Below are positions 46,275 through 58,489 of a stretch of DNA of 64,000 nucleotides, piece after piece. The notes under the pieces were generated by a model. It was not told the origin of the DNA. It did not search any database and was given only the letters and a program-made list of their open reading frames with translations. The stretch is from Streptomyces sp. ICC1 (lineage in GTDB: Bacteria > Actinomycetota > Actinomycetes > Streptomycetales > Streptomycetaceae), in the NCBI RefSeq assembly GCF_003287935.1, contig NZ_CP030287.1, forward strand, positions 8,217,350-8,281,349, written 5' to 3'. Both the position numbers and the translations under genes were made by a program. The stretch's first letter is position 1; each line of letters opens with the position of its first letter.

Positions 46275-47180
46275 ATGAGGCTGCGTGATCTGCTGTCGTC
46301 CGAAGCTCTCCCCGGGCTGCCCGAACTGCGCCTGCTCGGCGGCGGCGGGCACCTCGACCGGCCCGTGCTCGCCGCCGTGACCATCGACCTGCCCGACCCG
46401 GGGCGCTTCGTGTCCCCCGGGGACCTGGTGCTGTCCGGGCTGGCCTGGCGCCGCAAGGACGCCGGGGCCGGCCAGTGCGACGCCTTCGTACGCGTCCTCG
46501 TGGAAGCCGGCTGCGCCGCACTGGGCGCGGGCGAGGCCAAGTTCGGGCACGTGCCCGCCGATCTGGTGGAGGCCTGCGACCGGCACGGGCTGCCGCTGCT
46601 CGCGGTGGGCGTGGAGGTGCCCTTCACGGCCGTCACCGAGTACGTGGCGCGCAGCCGGGCCGGGGCGCGGGTCGGGAACCTCGCCGCGCTGGTCGACCGG
46701 CACCGGCGGTTCACCGCCGACCGGCAGGCCGGGGCAGGGGCCGACGCCCTCCTCGAGCTGATGCTGGCCGAGCTGGACCTGCGGGCGTACATCCTCTCCC
46801 CCACGGGCCGGCAGATCGCGGGTGCGCGGCCGCCGCTGCCGGAGAAGACGGCCTCGGCGCTGGCGGGCCGGTTCCTGGCCGCCGAGCGGGCGGGCGGGCC
46901 CGCCCCGCACCGCACGGTCGCCCGCTCCACGGCGTACTCGCTGTTTCCGGTGCGCACCGGGCCGGACGCCGGGGCCGCGCCGACCGACTGGCTGATCGCG
47001 GTCGAGGCCGACTGCGCCGACTGGGGCCGCGAGCGCGTGGACCTCGTGGAGCGGCTCGCGCGGCTGGTCGCGGTGGAGCGGTCCGGGCGCGACACCGACC
47101 GCACGGCGCGCCGGAGCACCGCCGGGCGGCTGCTGGCCCTGTTGGAGCCGCACGGCGGGGGCGGGCCGGGTGGAGGGTAG
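46275..47180 (+). CDS. PucR-family regulator, C-terminal HTH missing
   Basis: A 301-residue protein with the N-terminal PucR purine-sensing domain (MRLRDLLSSEALPGLPELRLLGG, FVSPGDLVLSGLAW, VEAGCAALGAGEAKFGHVPADL) and the start of the GGDEF-like middle region. Family members have 500 or more residues and end with a PucR-type HTH; here the frame stops soon after RRSTAGRLLALLEP. The C-terminus is replaced by Gly/Pro sequence, so DNA binding should be lost. The divergent FAD subunit gene is the expected target of the full-length regulator. A join near 47,170 next to the NRPS 3' end is suspected. Confidence 0.8.
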   Translation: MRLRDLLSSEALPGLPELRLLGGGGHLDRPVLAAVTIDLPDPGRFVSPGDLVLSGLAWRRKDAGAGQCDAFVRVLVEAGCAALGAGEAKFGHVPADLVEACDRHGLPLLAVGVEVPFTAVTEYVARSRAGARVGNLAALVDRHRRFTADRQAGAGADALLELMLAELDLRAYILSPTGRQIAGARPPLPEKTASALAGRFLAAERAGGPAPHRTVARSTAYSLFPVRTGPDAGAAPTDWLIAVEADCADWGRERVDLVERLARLVAVERSGRDTDRTARRSTAGRLLALLEPHGGGGPGGG

Positions 47181-47195
47181 GGCGGGCGGGCGGAG

Positions 47196-49772
<2,577 letters not shown>

Positions 49773-49790
<18 letters not shown>

Positions 49791-49813
49791 TACACCCCCT
49801 GGACCCCGGGCTC
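49773..49813. terminator. 18-bp perfect palindromic hairpin at the NRPS/kinase boundary
   Basis: GAGCCCGGGGTCCAGGGG (49773-49790) is the exact reverse complement of 49796-49813, with a TACAC loop. It lies 44 nt beyond the stop of the sensor kinase gene and is probably its terminator; the NRPS frame breaks off at the same place. Confidence 0.7.
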
Positions 49814-49856
49814 CGCCGGATCAGACCACCGGCCGGCCAGGCCAAGCGCGCGCAGG

Positions 49857-51035
49857 TCAGGCCACCCGGTCCCGCCACGGGAGCTCCGCCGTCACCACCG
49901 TCCCCGCACCCTCCGGGGAATCCACCACCAGCACCCCGTCCACCGCGCCGAGCCGCTCCGAGAGCCCCGCCAACCCCGACCCGGCCAGGGCATCCGCCCC
50001 GCCGCGCCCGTCGTCCGACACCCGGATCAGCAGCCGCCGCTCCGCCCGCCACACCTCCACCGAGGCGCCCCGCGCCTGCGGCCCCGCGTGCTTGCTCACG
50101 TTCTGCAGCAGCTCCGAGACCACGAAGTACGCGATCCCCTCGATCGCCTCCGCCGGCCGCGCCGGCATGTCCACCGACACCTTCACCGGCACCAGGCACC
50201 GCGAGGCCACCGACGACAGCGCCGCGTCCAGACCCCGGTCGGTCAGCACCGCCGGGTGGATGCCCCGCGCCAGGTCCCGCAGTTCGCGCAGCGCCAGCTT
50301 CACCTCACCATGCGCCTCGTCCACCATCGCCGCCGCCCCCTCGGGGTCCTCCAGCAGCTTCTCCTTCGCCAGGCCCAGCCCCATCGCCAGCGCCACCAGC
50401 CGCGCCTGTGCCCCGTCGTGCAGGTCCCGCTCGATCCGCCGCAGGTCCGCCGCCGCGGTGTCGACGACGACCCCGCGGTCGGACTCCAGCTCCGCGATCC
50501 GCCGCTCCAGTTCGTCCGAGGGAGACAGCAGGCCCCGTACCATCGCCCGGTCCACGTTCGCGAGCCCCCGCACCACCCACGGCAGCACCGGCCACAGCAC
50601 GAACAGCCCGGTCAGCGCCACCGTGAAGGTGAGCACTGCCCACGGCAGCCGGATCAGCTCGAACAGCACGGTCCGCCACGCCACCGAGTCCTTGAGGCTC
50701 GCCCACAGCCAGGGGAAGAATCCGCCCGAGCGCGCCGGCCCGGGCATCGGGCTCGGCTCGTCCACCCGTACGCCCAAGAGGTCGCGCGCCCGGGCCCGTT
50801 CCAGCCGTCCCAACTGGCGAGACAGGAACAGGCCGCCCGCGAACAGCGGAAGACCGATCGCGGTCACGGCCAGACCACCCGCGGTCGACACCATGACGAC
50901 CGTGTAGACGAACCCGATGAGGGCGGCGGGGAAATTGCTCAGCAGGTACGCGATTTCCTTCCAGGTCCCGGCACTGAAGGGGGCGCGGACGGGAGGAGGG
51001 GTGTCGCCGTCGGGGGTGTGATCGGTCGCGGTCAT
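49857..51035 (-). CDS. Sensor histidine kinase (NarL-partner, HisKA_3 type)
   Basis: A 392-residue membrane kinase. Four membrane helices (two near residues 33-70 and two near 120-160), then the dimerisation/phospho-acceptor helix RIERDLHDGAQARLVALAMGL with His in ERDLHDG, and a HATPase with LLQNVSKHAGP, and DDGRGGADALAGSGLAGL. It should phosphorylate a NarL/LuxR response regulator, which is not adjacent, perhaps because the downstream side is cut at the palindrome near 49,790. It is divergent from nuoA, an arrangement I recall for the second nuo cluster of S. coelicolor. Confidence 0.92.
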   Translation of the reverse strand: MTATDHTPDGDTPPPVRAPFSAGTWKEIAYLLSNFPAALIGFVYTVVMVSTAGGLAVTAIGLPLFAGGLFLSRQLGRLERARARDLLGVRVDEPSPMPGPARSGGFFPWLWASLKDSVAWRTVLFELIRLPWAVLTFTVALTGLFVLWPVLPWVVRGLANVDRAMVRGLLSPSDELERRIAELESDRGVVVDTAAADLRRIERDLHDGAQARLVALAMGLGLAKEKLLEDPEGAAAMVDEAHGEVKLALRELRDLARGIHPAVLTDRGLDAALSSVASRCLVPVKVSVDMPARPAEAIEGIAYFVVSELLQNVSKHAGPQARGASVEVWRAERRLLIRVSDDGRGGADALAGSGLAGLSERLGAVDGVLVVDSPEGAGTVVTAELPWRDRVA

Positions 51036-51190
51036 GCGCCCACCCTGTCAAGCGCGCGGACCCGATGCCATGGGGTAGCCGGGCCGAGGTAAACGGGGGA
51101 TAACCCCACCCCGTCGGGCCCAGGCCCTAGACTCCCGTCCGTAACAGATCAACCTGATCGTCGACAGTCGCCGAGGAACGAGGAACGGAC

Positions 51191-51598
51191 GTGCCCGAAC
51201 CGACGGTATCGACCGTGACCGTGCTCGCTGCGGACTACTTCCGGACGTATTCGGTCGTCGGCCTCCTGGCCGCGCTCGGTGTGCTCTTCGTGGCGGTGGC
51301 GTTCGGCGCCGGCCGCCTGCTGCGGCCCAACGTCCCGACCCGCGAGAAGCTGCTGACGTACGAGTGCGGTGTGGACCCGGTGGGCGAGGGCTGGGCGCAC
51401 ACCCAGGTCCGCTACTACGTCTACGCCTTCCTCTACGTCATCTTCGCCGTCGACTCGATCTTCCTGTTCCCGTGGGCGACGGTGTTCGCCGCCGCCGGTT
51501 ACGGCGCCACGACGCTGGTGGAGATGTTCATCTTCCTCGGCTTCCTGGCCGTCGGCCTGCTCTATGCGTACAAGAAGGGCGTCCTCGAATGGCTGTGA
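51191..51598 (+). CDS. nuoA: NADH-quinone oxidoreductase subunit A
   Basis: A 135-residue membrane subunit of respiratory complex I with three transmembrane helices. The conserved loop [22 protein letters not shown] and helix [15 protein letters not shown] are diagnostic. Start GTG 51191 follows GAGGAACGAGGAACG. The stop overlaps nuoB by 10 nt. This cluster appears to be the second, partial nuo set rather than the 14-gene operon, since the sequence after nuoC is not nuoD; that point depends on whether the nuoC join is real. Confidence 0.93.
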   Translation: MPEPTVSTVTVLAADYFRTYSVVGLLAALGVLFVAVAFGAGRLLRPNVPTREKLLTYECGVDPVGEGWAHTQVRYYVYAFLYVIFAVDSIFLFPWATVFAAAGYGATTLVEMFIFLGFLAVGLLYAYKKGVLEWL

Positions 51599-52206
51599 CT
51601 CCGGCCGGTACCCCGGCCGTGCCGTCGGAGCCGCAGCTGCTCCCGGAGCCGAAGAGGCTGGGAGTGCTCTCCCGCCTCGCGCCCGAGCCCATGAAGGTGG
51701 TCCTCAACTGGGGCCGCCGCTACAGCCTGTGGGTCTTCAACTTCGGCCTCGCCTGCTGCGCCATCGAGTTCATCGCGGCCTCGATGGCCCGCCACGACTT
51801 CATCCGGCTCGGCGTCATCCCCTTCGCGCCCGGACCGCGCCAGGCCGACCTCATGATCGTTTCCGGCACGGTGACGGACAAGATGGCCCCGGCCGTCAAG
51901 CGGCTGTACGAACAGATGCCGGAGCCGAAGTACGTCATCTCCTTCGGCGCCTGCTCCAATTGCGGCGGGCCGTACTGGGACTCGTACTCGGTGACCAAGG
52001 GCGTCGACCAGATCATCCCGGTCGACGTCTACGTCCCGGGCTGCCCGCCCCGCCCCGAGGCGCTGCTGCAGGGCATCCTCAAGCTGCAGGAGAAGATCGC
52101 CCGCGAATCGCTGGCGGAGCGCTACGCGACGACGGCCCGGCCGTCGCCCGCGCAGCTCACCAGCGGCCTGGTCACCCCGCCGGCGGCCCCCGGGGCGGAC
52201 GCGTGA
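51589..52206 (+). CDS. nuoB: NADH-quinone oxidoreductase subunit B
   Basis: A 205-residue peripheral subunit that holds the N2 4Fe-4S cluster. Ligands are the tandem Cys in LACCAIEF, the Cys in [13 protein letters not shown] and the PGCPPRPE motif. It conducts electrons to quinone. The ATG overlaps the nuoA stop, and the stop overlaps the nuoC start (GTGA), so the three are coupled. Confidence 0.95.
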   Translation: MAVTPAGTPAVPSEPQLLPEPKRLGVLSRLAPEPMKVVLNWGRRYSLWVFNFGLACCAIEFIAASMARHDFIRLGVIPFAPGPRQADLMIVSGTVTDKMAPAVKRLYEQMPEPKYVISFGACSNCGGPYWDSYSVTKGVDQIIPVDVYVPGCPPRPEALLQGILKLQEKIARESLAERYATTARPSPAQLTSGLVTPPAAPGADA

Positions 52207-53522
52207 ACCTCTACGACTCCCTCCCGGACGCGGCGGGAACGGTCTTCGGCGAGGAAGCCGTGGGCTCGTACGCCTACTCCGTCCTCACCGTCGACGTCCC
52301 CACCGCCAGCTGGATCCCCGCGCTGGAGATCGCCCGCGACAAGCTGGGCTGCACGTACTTCGACTGGCTGAGCGCGGTGGACGAGCCGGGCACGGGATTC
52401 CGCATCTGCGCCCACGTCGTCTCCCTCGAGAACCACCGCGTACGCCGCCTGCTGCTGCGGACCACCGTCCCGCACTCGGCGCCCTCCCTGCCCTCGGCCG
52501 TCGCCGTCTACGCGGGCGCCGAATGGCACGAGCGCGAAACCTTCGAGATGTTCGGAGTCGTCTTCACCGACCACCCGAACCTGGTCCCGCTGCTCCTCCC
52601 CGAGAACTTCGAAGGCCACCCGCTGCGCAAGGACTTCGTCCTCGCGGCGCGCGTCGCCAAGGCCTGGCCGGGAGCCAAGGAGCCGGGCGAGGCGCACGAC
52701 CCGGACGCCCCGAAGCGCCGCCAGATGCTTCCGCCGGGCGTGCCGGACCCCAACGACTGGGGCCCGATGAAGGGCCAGCTCCCGCCGGCCCCGGACTGGC
52801 ACGGCATGGGGGACTGGCACGGCGGACCGATGGTGGCCTTCGACCTGGAGACCACGGGGACCGACATCGAGTGCGACCGCATCGTGACGGCGGCGGTCGT
52901 GGCGCTCGGGCCGGACGGGCAGGTGGCACGCGAGCGGACGTGGCTGGTGGACCCGGGGGTGCCCATCCCCGAGGAGGCCTCCGCCATCCACGGCATCTCC
53001 ACGGACCGCGCCCGCGCGGAGGGGATGGCGGCGGCTCCGGCGATAGAGGAGATCACGCAGACGCTCTTCGAGGAGCTGGGCTCGGGGACCCCGCTCGTGG
53101 TGATGAACGCGCGGTACGACCTGACCCTGCTGGACCGCGAGTGCCGGCGGCACGGGATCCGGCCGCTGGGCGAGCGGTGGCCGGGCAGGCCCGCGCCCGT
53201 CATAGACCCCCTGGTCCTGGACAAGCACGCGGACCGGTACCGCAAGGGCAGGCGGACCCTCCAGGCCCTCTGCGAGCACTACGGCGTGACCCTCGACGAG
53301 GCGCACAACGCGGGCGCGGACGCGCTGGCGGCGGCCCGGACGGCGCGGCGGATGGGGGCGAGGCACGCGGCGATAGGGACGGTCGCGCTGGCCGAGCTCC
53401 ACGACCTGCAGATCCGCGCGGCGGCCGAGCAGGCGGTGTCGCTGCAGAGCTACCTGCGCCGGACCTCGGACCCCGAGGCGATAGTCGAGCGGGCCTGGCC
53501 CGTCGTGCCCTACCGGGTCTGA
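52203..53522 (+). CDS. nuoC: NuoC fused in frame to a DnaQ-like 3'-5' exonuclease
   Basis: A 439-residue frame of two halves. Residues 1-198 are Nuo[41 protein letters not shown], and the tail [21 protein letters not shown]. Residues 203-439 are a DEDD exonuclease: [21 protein letters not shown] and the last motif [13 protein letters not shown]. The exonuclease has its own ATG at 52806. The two meet inside a direct repeat GACTGGCACGGC present at 52794 and 52812, which could have driven an assembly error or a real recombination. NuoC is complete or nearly so; nuoD is not found next. Confidence 0.8.
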   Translation: MNLYDSLPDAAGTVFGEEAVGSYAYSVLTVDVPTASWIPALEIARDKLGCTYFDWLSAVDEPGTGFRICAHVVSLENHRVRRLLLRTTVPHSAPSLPSAVAVYAGAEWHERETFEMFGVVFTDHPNLVPLLLPENFEGHPLRKDFVLAARVAKAWPGAKEPGEAHDPDAPKRRQMLPPGVPDPNDWGPMKGQLPPAPDWHGMGDWHGGPMVAFDLETTGTDIECDRIVTAAVVALGPDGQVARERTWLVDPGVPIPEEASAIHGISTDRARAEGMAAAPAIEEITQTLFEELGSGTPLVVMNARYDLTLLDRECRRHGIRPLGERWPGRPAPVIDPLVLDKHADRYRKGRRTLQALCEHYGVTLDEAHNAGADALAAARTARRMGARHAAIGTVALAELHDLQIRAAAEQAVSLQSYLRRTSDPEAIVERAWPVVPYRV

Positions 53523-53547
53523 GGGCGGACGCGGCAGGATCCGGCTC

Positions 53548-54135
53548 ATGAGACTTCCCCGAAGCGCCCACACCGACCGTCCCTGGCGGATCCACGAGAT
53601 CGCCCCCGACTTCCAGGTCGAGGACGTGTGGGAGCTGCCCACGCCGGGCGGCCCCGACGACCTCGCCCGGCTCGTGGAGCAGTTCGCGAACGGCACGGGC
53701 GAGGTCTCCTCGCCGGTCGGGCGCGCGCTCTTCGCGATCCGCCGGCGGCTCGGGGCGCTGCTCGGCTGGGACCGGCCGGCCGACGGGGTCGGCGGCCGGG
53801 TGGCCTCGCTGCGGGACCGGCTGCCGGAAGACCTCCGGGAGGGCCCCCGGGGACCGGAGTTCGGCGCGTTCCCGTTCACCTCCGTCTACCAGACGCACGA
53901 CGAGTGGGCGGCGGAGACGGCCAACCGGACCGTGCACGGCGTGCTGCACATCGGCTGGGTCGAGGACGGCGCCGGCGGCCACCACGGGCAGATGGCCGTC
54001 CTGGTCAAACCCAACGGCCTGCTCGGCGGGCTCTACATGGCCGGCATCAAGCCCTTCCGGTACCTCGGGGTGTACCCGGCGATGATCCGCGGCATCGGCC
54101 GCGCATGGCGGGCCGGTCAGCAGGCCGGTCAGTAG
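53548..54135 (+). CDS. DUF2867 protein
   Basis: A 195-residue soluble protein. The segment RIHEIAPDFQVEDVWELP at the start and the FPFTSVYQTHDEWAAETANRTVHGVLHIGWV core match DUF2867 proteins, a START/SRPBCC-like family of unknown function. The C-terminal LVKPNGLLGGLYMAGIKPFRYLGVYP is also typical. It overlaps the convergent next gene by 7 nt. Confidence 0.82.
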   Translation: MRLPRSAHTDRPWRIHEIAPDFQVEDVWELPTPGGPDDLARLVEQFANGTGEVSSPVGRALFAIRRRLGALLGWDRPADGVGGRVASLRDRLPEDLREGPRGPEFGAFPFTSVYQTHDEWAAETANRTVHGVLHIGWVEDGAGGHHGQMAVLVKPNGLLGGLYMAGIKPFRYLGVYPAMIRGIGRAWRAGQQAGQ

Positions 54136-54770
54136 TCGGGCCACTCGTCGCGGTAGACGACGTGGAGCCCCGAGCCGCTCCCGAAGTAGCCGTTCCCCTG
54201 GTCCAGCTCGACGCAGTAGTGCCGCCGGGCGGGGTGGGCGTAGACGTGGCCGGAGCCGTTGTGGGCGACGTCGGCGAAGACCCACGCGGTGTCGGCGAAC
54301 AGCGTGGCGCTCCCCGTCAGGAACAGCGTTTCGGTGTGGACGCGGGTGTGGAACCGGTCCCGGTTCTCCTTGTGGTGCCGCTCCTGCGGGTAGTGGTCGA
54401 CCGCGGGGTCGAAGGCGGTCGGCCCCGGTAGGTCCGCCGTCCGTGCCCGGCCGGCGCCGAGCTTGGCCCGCAGCTCCTTCCAGCGCGAGGGTGCGAACTG
54501 GAGCGAGTGGTGCAGCAGGACGAGGTCGAGTCCGGGCCGCCCCGTGGCGGGGTCGTCGCGCCGCAGCGGGACGTGGACCAGCGAGCGCGGCGAGGTGGCG
54601 GCGAGCGCCCACAGCCCGGCGATCAGCTGGGCGGCGCCCTGGTCGACCTCGGCGTCCAGGTACCAGCGGCCCTCCGACAGCACCGCGCGCTCCGGCGGCC
54701 GGGCCGGGCGGATCACCTTGAACTCCGCGGCACCGAGCCGGGCCTGGTGGATGGTGAGGGGAAGTTTCAT
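54129..54770 (-). CDS. Hypothetical protein, conserved in actinobacteria
   Basis: A 213-residue cytoplasmic protein, no signal or membrane segment. Features: a 24-residue basic start with PLTIHQARLGAAEF, an Arg/His-rich middle (HYPQERHHKENRDRFHTRVH) and a C-terminal YCVELDQGNGYFGSGSGLHVVYRDEWP. I do not recognise the family or any catalytic motif. It lies 23 nt after the phosphotransferase gene stop in the same direction, so it is probably downstream of it in one operon. Confidence 0.7.
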   Translation of the reverse strand: MKLPLTIHQARLGAAEFKVIRPARPPERAVLSEGRWYLDAEVDQGAAQLIAGLWALAATSPRSLVHVPLRRDDPATGRPGLDLVLLHHSLQFAPSRWKELRAKLGAGRARTADLPGPTAFDPAVDHYPQERHHKENRDRFHTRVHTETLFLTGSATLFADTAWVFADVAHNGSGHVYAHPARRHYCVELDQGNGYFGSGSGLHVVYRDEWPDY

Positions 54771-54793
54771 ATGCGGAGATTTGTACGGCAGTG

Positions 54794-55660
54794 CTAGAAC
54801 GCGTGCCAGCGGATTTCCGGGTCGCCCTCGCGCAGGGAGGCCACCCGGCGGCGGAATTCGGCCAGGGCCCCGGGGTTGGTCGGGGCGTGCTGGGAGACCC
54901 AGGCGCAGCTGGCCGTTTCGCGGGCGCCGCGCAGGAGCGCGCAGCCCTCCCACTCGCGCACGTCCCAGCCGTACGCCGCCGAGAAGGCCCCGTAGGACTC
55001 GGCGGGCAGCCCGTACCGGTCGCGGGAGAGCGCCATCACCACCAGGTCGTGCTCGCGCAGGTCGGCGGAGACCGTCTCCAGGTCGACCAGGACCGGCCCG
55101 TCCGGACCCACGTGGACGTTGCGGGGCAGCGCGTCGCCGTGGATCGGGCCCGGCGCCAGGTGCGGGGTGAGGGCGGCGACCTGGTCGGCGTACCCGTCGC
55201 GGCGGGCCCGCAGGTACGCCGCGTCCGCCGGGTCGATCGCCTCGCCCGCCAGCCGGAGCCAGCGTTCGACCCCGCCCAGCAGGTCGCGCGGCGGCAGTGC
55301 GAAGGGCGGCGCGGGCAGGGCGTGGATCTGCCGCAGCAGCGCCGCGAGGTCCTCGGGGCCGGCCGGGCGGACCGCGTCCGGGAGCCGGTGCCACAGCGTC
55401 ACCGGGTGGCCGTCCACCAGACGGGGCGCCGGCTCGGCCGCGCGGACCGCCGGGACCCCGGACTCCGCGAGCCAGCCCGCCACCGCGAGCTCCAGCTCGG
55501 CCCGCGGCAGCAGCGCCGCTTCCCGGCCGACCTTGGCGACCAAGCCTCCGCCGAGCGCGAAGACGGCGTTCTCGCCGAGGGCCAGCAGCTCGGGCGCCCC
55601 GGCCCGCGCCGAGGTGAGGCCCGCCGCCGTCAGTGCGTCCCTGGCCTGTGCCTCGTCCAT
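54794..55660 (-). CDS. Aminoglycoside phosphotransferase-family kinase
   Basis: A 288-residue APH/choline-kinase-fold protein. Motifs are FALGGGLVAKVGRE for the nucleotide Lys, the Brenner motif GPIHGDALPRNVHV with catalytic Asp, and VLVDLETVSADLREHDLV for the metal Asp. It should phosphorylate a small hydroxyl compound; aminoglycoside resistance is possible but cannot be inferred, as this family is large and diverse. The ATG at 55660 is followed upstream by the divergent glycosyltransferase. Confidence 0.85.
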   Translation of the reverse strand: MDEAQARDALTAAGLTSARAGAPELLALGENAVFALGGGLVAKVGREAALLPRAELELAVAGWLAESGVPAVRAAEPAPRLVDGHPVTLWHRLPDAVRPAGPEDLAALLRQIHALPAPPFALPPRDLLGGVERWLRLAGEAIDPADAAYLRARRDGYADQVAALTPHLAPGPIHGDALPRNVHVGPDGPVLVDLETVSADLREHDLVVMALSRDRYGLPAESYGAFSAAYGWDVREWEGCALLRGARETASCAWVSQHAPTNPGALAEFRRRVASLREGDPEIRWHAF

Positions 55661-55759
55661 GCCGTGCTCCGCAGTCCGTCCGTCCCGGTGGGTGCCGGGG
55701 TGATCGTGATGCGCCAAGTTTCGCACCGGGTCGGCGATCTCTTCGCCTTTTAGGTTGCA

Positions 55760-55771
55760 CGAGACGTCTCG
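55760..55771. promoter_or_regulatory. 12-bp palindrome in the glycosyltransferase promoter
   Basis: CGAGACGTCTCG is a perfect palindrome, followed by another half GTCTCG. It ends 18 nt before the glycosyltransferase ATG and overlaps the probable promoter, so it is a candidate operator for an unidentified (TetR-type) regulator. Confidence 0.55.
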
Positions 55772-55789
55772 TCTCGTTATGGTCATCGC

Positions 55790-57064
55790 ATGACCTCAGC
55801 CGCGAAGCCCGCCCACATCGCCATGTTCTCGATCGCCGCCGCCGGCCACGTGAACCCGAGCATCGAAGTGATCCGCGAGCTCGTCGCCCGCGGCCACCGC
55901 GTCAGCTACGCCGTTCCCGCCGCCTACGCCGGCAAGGTCGCCGAGACCGGCGCCACCCCGGTGATCTGGAACTCCACCCTGCCCACCGAGGACGACCCCG
56001 ACGCGTGGGGCACCGAGCTCATCGACAACATCGAGCCCTTCCTCACCGACGCCGTCCAAGCCGTCCCGCAGCTCGCGGCCGCCTTCGAGGGCGACGAGCC
56101 GGACCTCGTCCTCCACGACATCACCGCTTATCAGGCCATGGTCCTCGCCCACCGCTGGGGCGTCCCCGCCGTCTCCCTCTCCCCGAACCTGGTCGCGTGG
56201 ACCGGCTACGAGGAGGAGGTGGCCGAGCCGATGTTCGCCGCACTGCGCGCCTCCGAGCGCGGGCAGGCGTACTACGCCCGCTTCCGGGCCTGGCTCGACG
56301 AGAACGGCATCGACGAGGACAGCGACCGCTTCGTCGGCCGCCCCCGCCGCAGCATCGTGCTCATCCCGCGCGCCCTCCAGCCGCACGCCGACCGGGTCGA
56401 CGAGGCCGTGTACACCTTCGTCGGCGCCTGCCAGGGCGACCGCAGCGCCACCCAGGGCACCTGGACGCGCCCCGCGGGCGCCGAGGGGAAGAAGCTCCTC
56501 CTGGTCTCCCTCGGCTCCACCTTCACCAAGCAGCCGGCCTTCTACCGGGCCTGCGTCGAGGCCTTCGGGGACCTGCCCGACTGGCACGTGGTGCTCCAGA
56601 TCGGCAAGTTCACCGACGAGGCCGAGATCGGCGCGATCCCCGCCAACGTCGAAGTCCACCGCTGGGTTCCCCAACTGGACATCCTGCGCCGGGCCGACGC
56701 CTTCATCACCCACGCGGGCGCGGGCGGCAGCCAGGAGGGCCTGGCCACCGGCACCCCGATGGTCGCCGTCCCGCAGGCCGTCGACCAGTTCGGCAACGCC
56801 GACATGCTGGCGGGCCTCGGCGTCGCCCGGCACGTCCCGATGGACGAGGCCGACGCCGCCACCCTGCGCGAGGCCGTCCTCGCCCTGGTCGCCGACCCGG
56901 AGGTGGCAGCCCGGGCGGAGGCGATCCGCGCCCGGATGGCCACCGAGGGAGGCACGCGCCAGGCGGCGGACCTGATCGAGGCGGAGCTGGCCGGAGCGGC
57001 GGAAACGGCCGGGCGGCCCGGACCGGCCGCGCTGTCAGCGGACCGGCCTATCGTGCAGGCATGA
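55790..57064 (+). CDS. mgt: Macrolide-type glycosyltransferase (MGT/OleD-like)
   Basis: A 424-residue GT-B, GT1-family enzyme. The catalytic His is in [11 protein letters not shown]; the donor site is in [16 protein letters not shown] and the C-terminal motif is [22 protein letters not shown]. Macrolide-inactivating MGTs move glucose from UDP-glucose to the drug and occur in many Streptomyces as self-protection or detoxification. The ATG overlaps no upstream gene; its TGA stop overlaps the next ATG by 4 nt. Acceptor specificity is inferred only from family resemblance. Confidence 0.85.
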   Translation: MTSAAKPAHIAMFSIAAAGHVNPSIEVIRELVARGHRVSYAVPAAYAGKVAETGATPVIWNSTLPTEDDPDAWGTELIDNIEPFLTDAVQAVPQLAAAFEGDEPDLVLHDITAYQAMVLAHRWGVPAVSLSPNLVAWTGYEEEVAEPMFAALRASERGQAYYARFRAWLDENGIDEDSDRFVGRPRRSIVLIPRALQPHADRVDEAVYTFVGACQGDRSATQGTWTRPAGAEGKKLLLVSLGSTFTKQPAFYRACVEAFGDLPDWHVVLQIGKFTDEAEIGAIPANVEVHRWVPQLDILRRADAFITHAGAGGSQEGLATGTPMVAVPQAVDQFGNADMLAGLGVARHVPMDEADAATLREAVLALVADPEVAARAEAIRARMATEGGTRQAADLIEAELAGAAETAGRPGPAALSADRPIVQA

Positions 57065-57615
57065 CCAAGACGAAGTACGCGGCGCTGCTCCGGGGCATCA
57101 ACGTCGGCGGGAACAAGAAGGTCCCGATGGCCGAACTGCGCCAGGTCCTGCACGAGCTGGGCCACGAGGACGCTCAGACCTACCTGCAGAGCGGCAACGC
57201 CGTCTTCAGCAGCGGGAAGAAGACGACCCCCGAGGCCCTCGCCCGCGAGCTGGAGGCGGCCATCGAAGCCCACTTCGGCTTCCGCGTCCCCTGCCTGGTG
57301 GTCGACGGCGCGTACCTGCGCGCCGTCGCCGACGCCTGCCCGTTCCCGGCCGCCGACCTGGAGGGCAAGCAGCTCCACGCCACCTTCTGCTCCGAGCAGC
57401 CCGACGGTTCCCGCTTCGCGTCCATCGACGGACCCGCGTACCTCCCGGAGGAGTACCGGGTCGGCGACCGCGTCGTCTACCTCTACGCCCCGAACGGCCT
57501 GGGCCGCTCCGCACTGGGAGAGGCCCTCGCCAAGCCGGCCGTGGTCAAGGGACTCGACGTGACCACCCGAAACTGGAACACGGTCGCCAAGCTGGTGGAA
57601 CTCACCCAGGATTGA
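57061..57615 (+). CDS. DUF1697 family protein
   Basis: A 184-residue cytoplasmic protein: [34 protein letters not shown], and the C-terminal [13 protein letters not shown]. This exact pattern ([10 protein letters not shown] and TRNW-T) defines DUF1697, a family of unknown activity. It is translationally coupled to the glycosyltransferase (ATGA overlap). Confidence 0.9.
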   Translation: MTKTKYAALLRGINVGGNKKVPMAELRQVLHELGHEDAQTYLQSGNAVFSSGKKTTPEALARELEAAIEAHFGFRVPCLVVDGAYLRAVADACPFPAADLEGKQLHATFCSEQPDGSRFASIDGPAYLPEEYRVGDRVVYLYAPNGLGRSALGEALAKPAVVKGLDVTTRNWNTVAKLVELTQD

Positions 57616-57618
57616 CGC

Positions 57619-58230
57619 ATGGACTTTGCCGATCTCGCCGTGCCGGACGCCGAGCACCCGCCCGCGCCGGTCCCCGTCGACTGGCCGGCGGTCGAGGAGT
57701 GGCTCGGGCTCCGGCTCCCCGCCGACTACAAGCGACTGGCCGACGTCTGGGGGCCGGTGGCGTTCGGCGCGGACTGCGTGATCCCCACTCCCTGCGCCCA
57801 ACCCGAGGACGGGGACGACCAGGACCGGTTCGACTACGGAGACTGGCTGCGCGACACCCACCGCGAGGCCCGCATCGACGCCCGGGCCCTGCCGGAGCCG
57901 CAGCGCCCGGCCGTCCACCCAGCCCCCGGCGGGCTGCTCGCCTGGGGCACGGTCCGGTCCATCGACACCCTGTTCTGGGACACCTCGGTCTCCCCGGACC
58001 CCGACCGGTGGACGGTCGTCATCCGACGCGCGTACCGGTCCGACCACCGCGCCCCCGAACGGTGGGAGGCCCACGACCTCACCCTGACCGAGTACCTGGC
58101 CGACGCCTGCACCCGCCCGGGGACCCCGCTGCCCGCCACCCGCCCCTCCCCGACGCCCGCCCCGACCCTGTGCCCCGCCGCCCCCCCGCCGGGCCGCCCC
58201 GCCCGGTCCGCCCGGGCCGTACCGGGCCGG
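57619..58230 (+). CDS. SMI1/KNR4-like protein, C-terminal end uncertain
   Basis: Residues 1-165 are a SUKH/SMI1-KNR4 domain: DWPAVEEWLGLRLPADYKRLAD, WGPVAFG, and LLAWGTVRSIDTLFWDTS. SUKH proteins are often immunity or signalling proteins. The gene begins 4 nt after DUF1697. The open frame continues to 58611 but from about 58200 it is antisense to other genes, so the real stop was lost at a join. A natural end near residue 180 is probable. Confidence 0.75.
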
Positions 58231-58407
58231 CCGGGCGCCGGCGCCCGCGTCCCGGACCAGCGCCGCGTCCGCGGCGTTGGGGACGGAAGCGTTCAGCCGC
58301 CCCGTGGAGGCGTCGAACCACATGCCCGCCACACGGTCACCGACCCGGCCCCGGATGAGGGTGGCCGCCCGGCCGGCGGCAGCCTCGTCGGCGACGCGGT
58401 CGCGCAC
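58222..58407 (-). pseudogene. Fragment of a streptogrisin-type protease pro-domain
   Basis: About 62 residues match the alpha-lytic protease pro-domain: VADEAAAGRAATLIRGRVGD and VAGMWFDASTGRLNASVP, followed by AALVRDAGAGARPARYG. In a full gene, a serine-protease domain would follow. Neither a start nor a protease domain is present; it lies between the SMI1 gene and the SNF2 fragment. Confidence 0.6.
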
Positions 58408-58489
58408 CGTGGGTGGAGAGGGGGGCCGGGGCGGCGGGGGGCGGCACGCGGGGGCCGGGGCGGAGGGGGGACGGGGACGGGCGGGCGTG

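Noticed and set aside
55790..57064. Part of a macrolide biosynthetic cluster
   Set aside because: Neighbours are DUF1697, phosphotransferase and DUF2867 genes; no polyketide synthase or sugar genes are nearby, so stand-alone detoxification is more likely.
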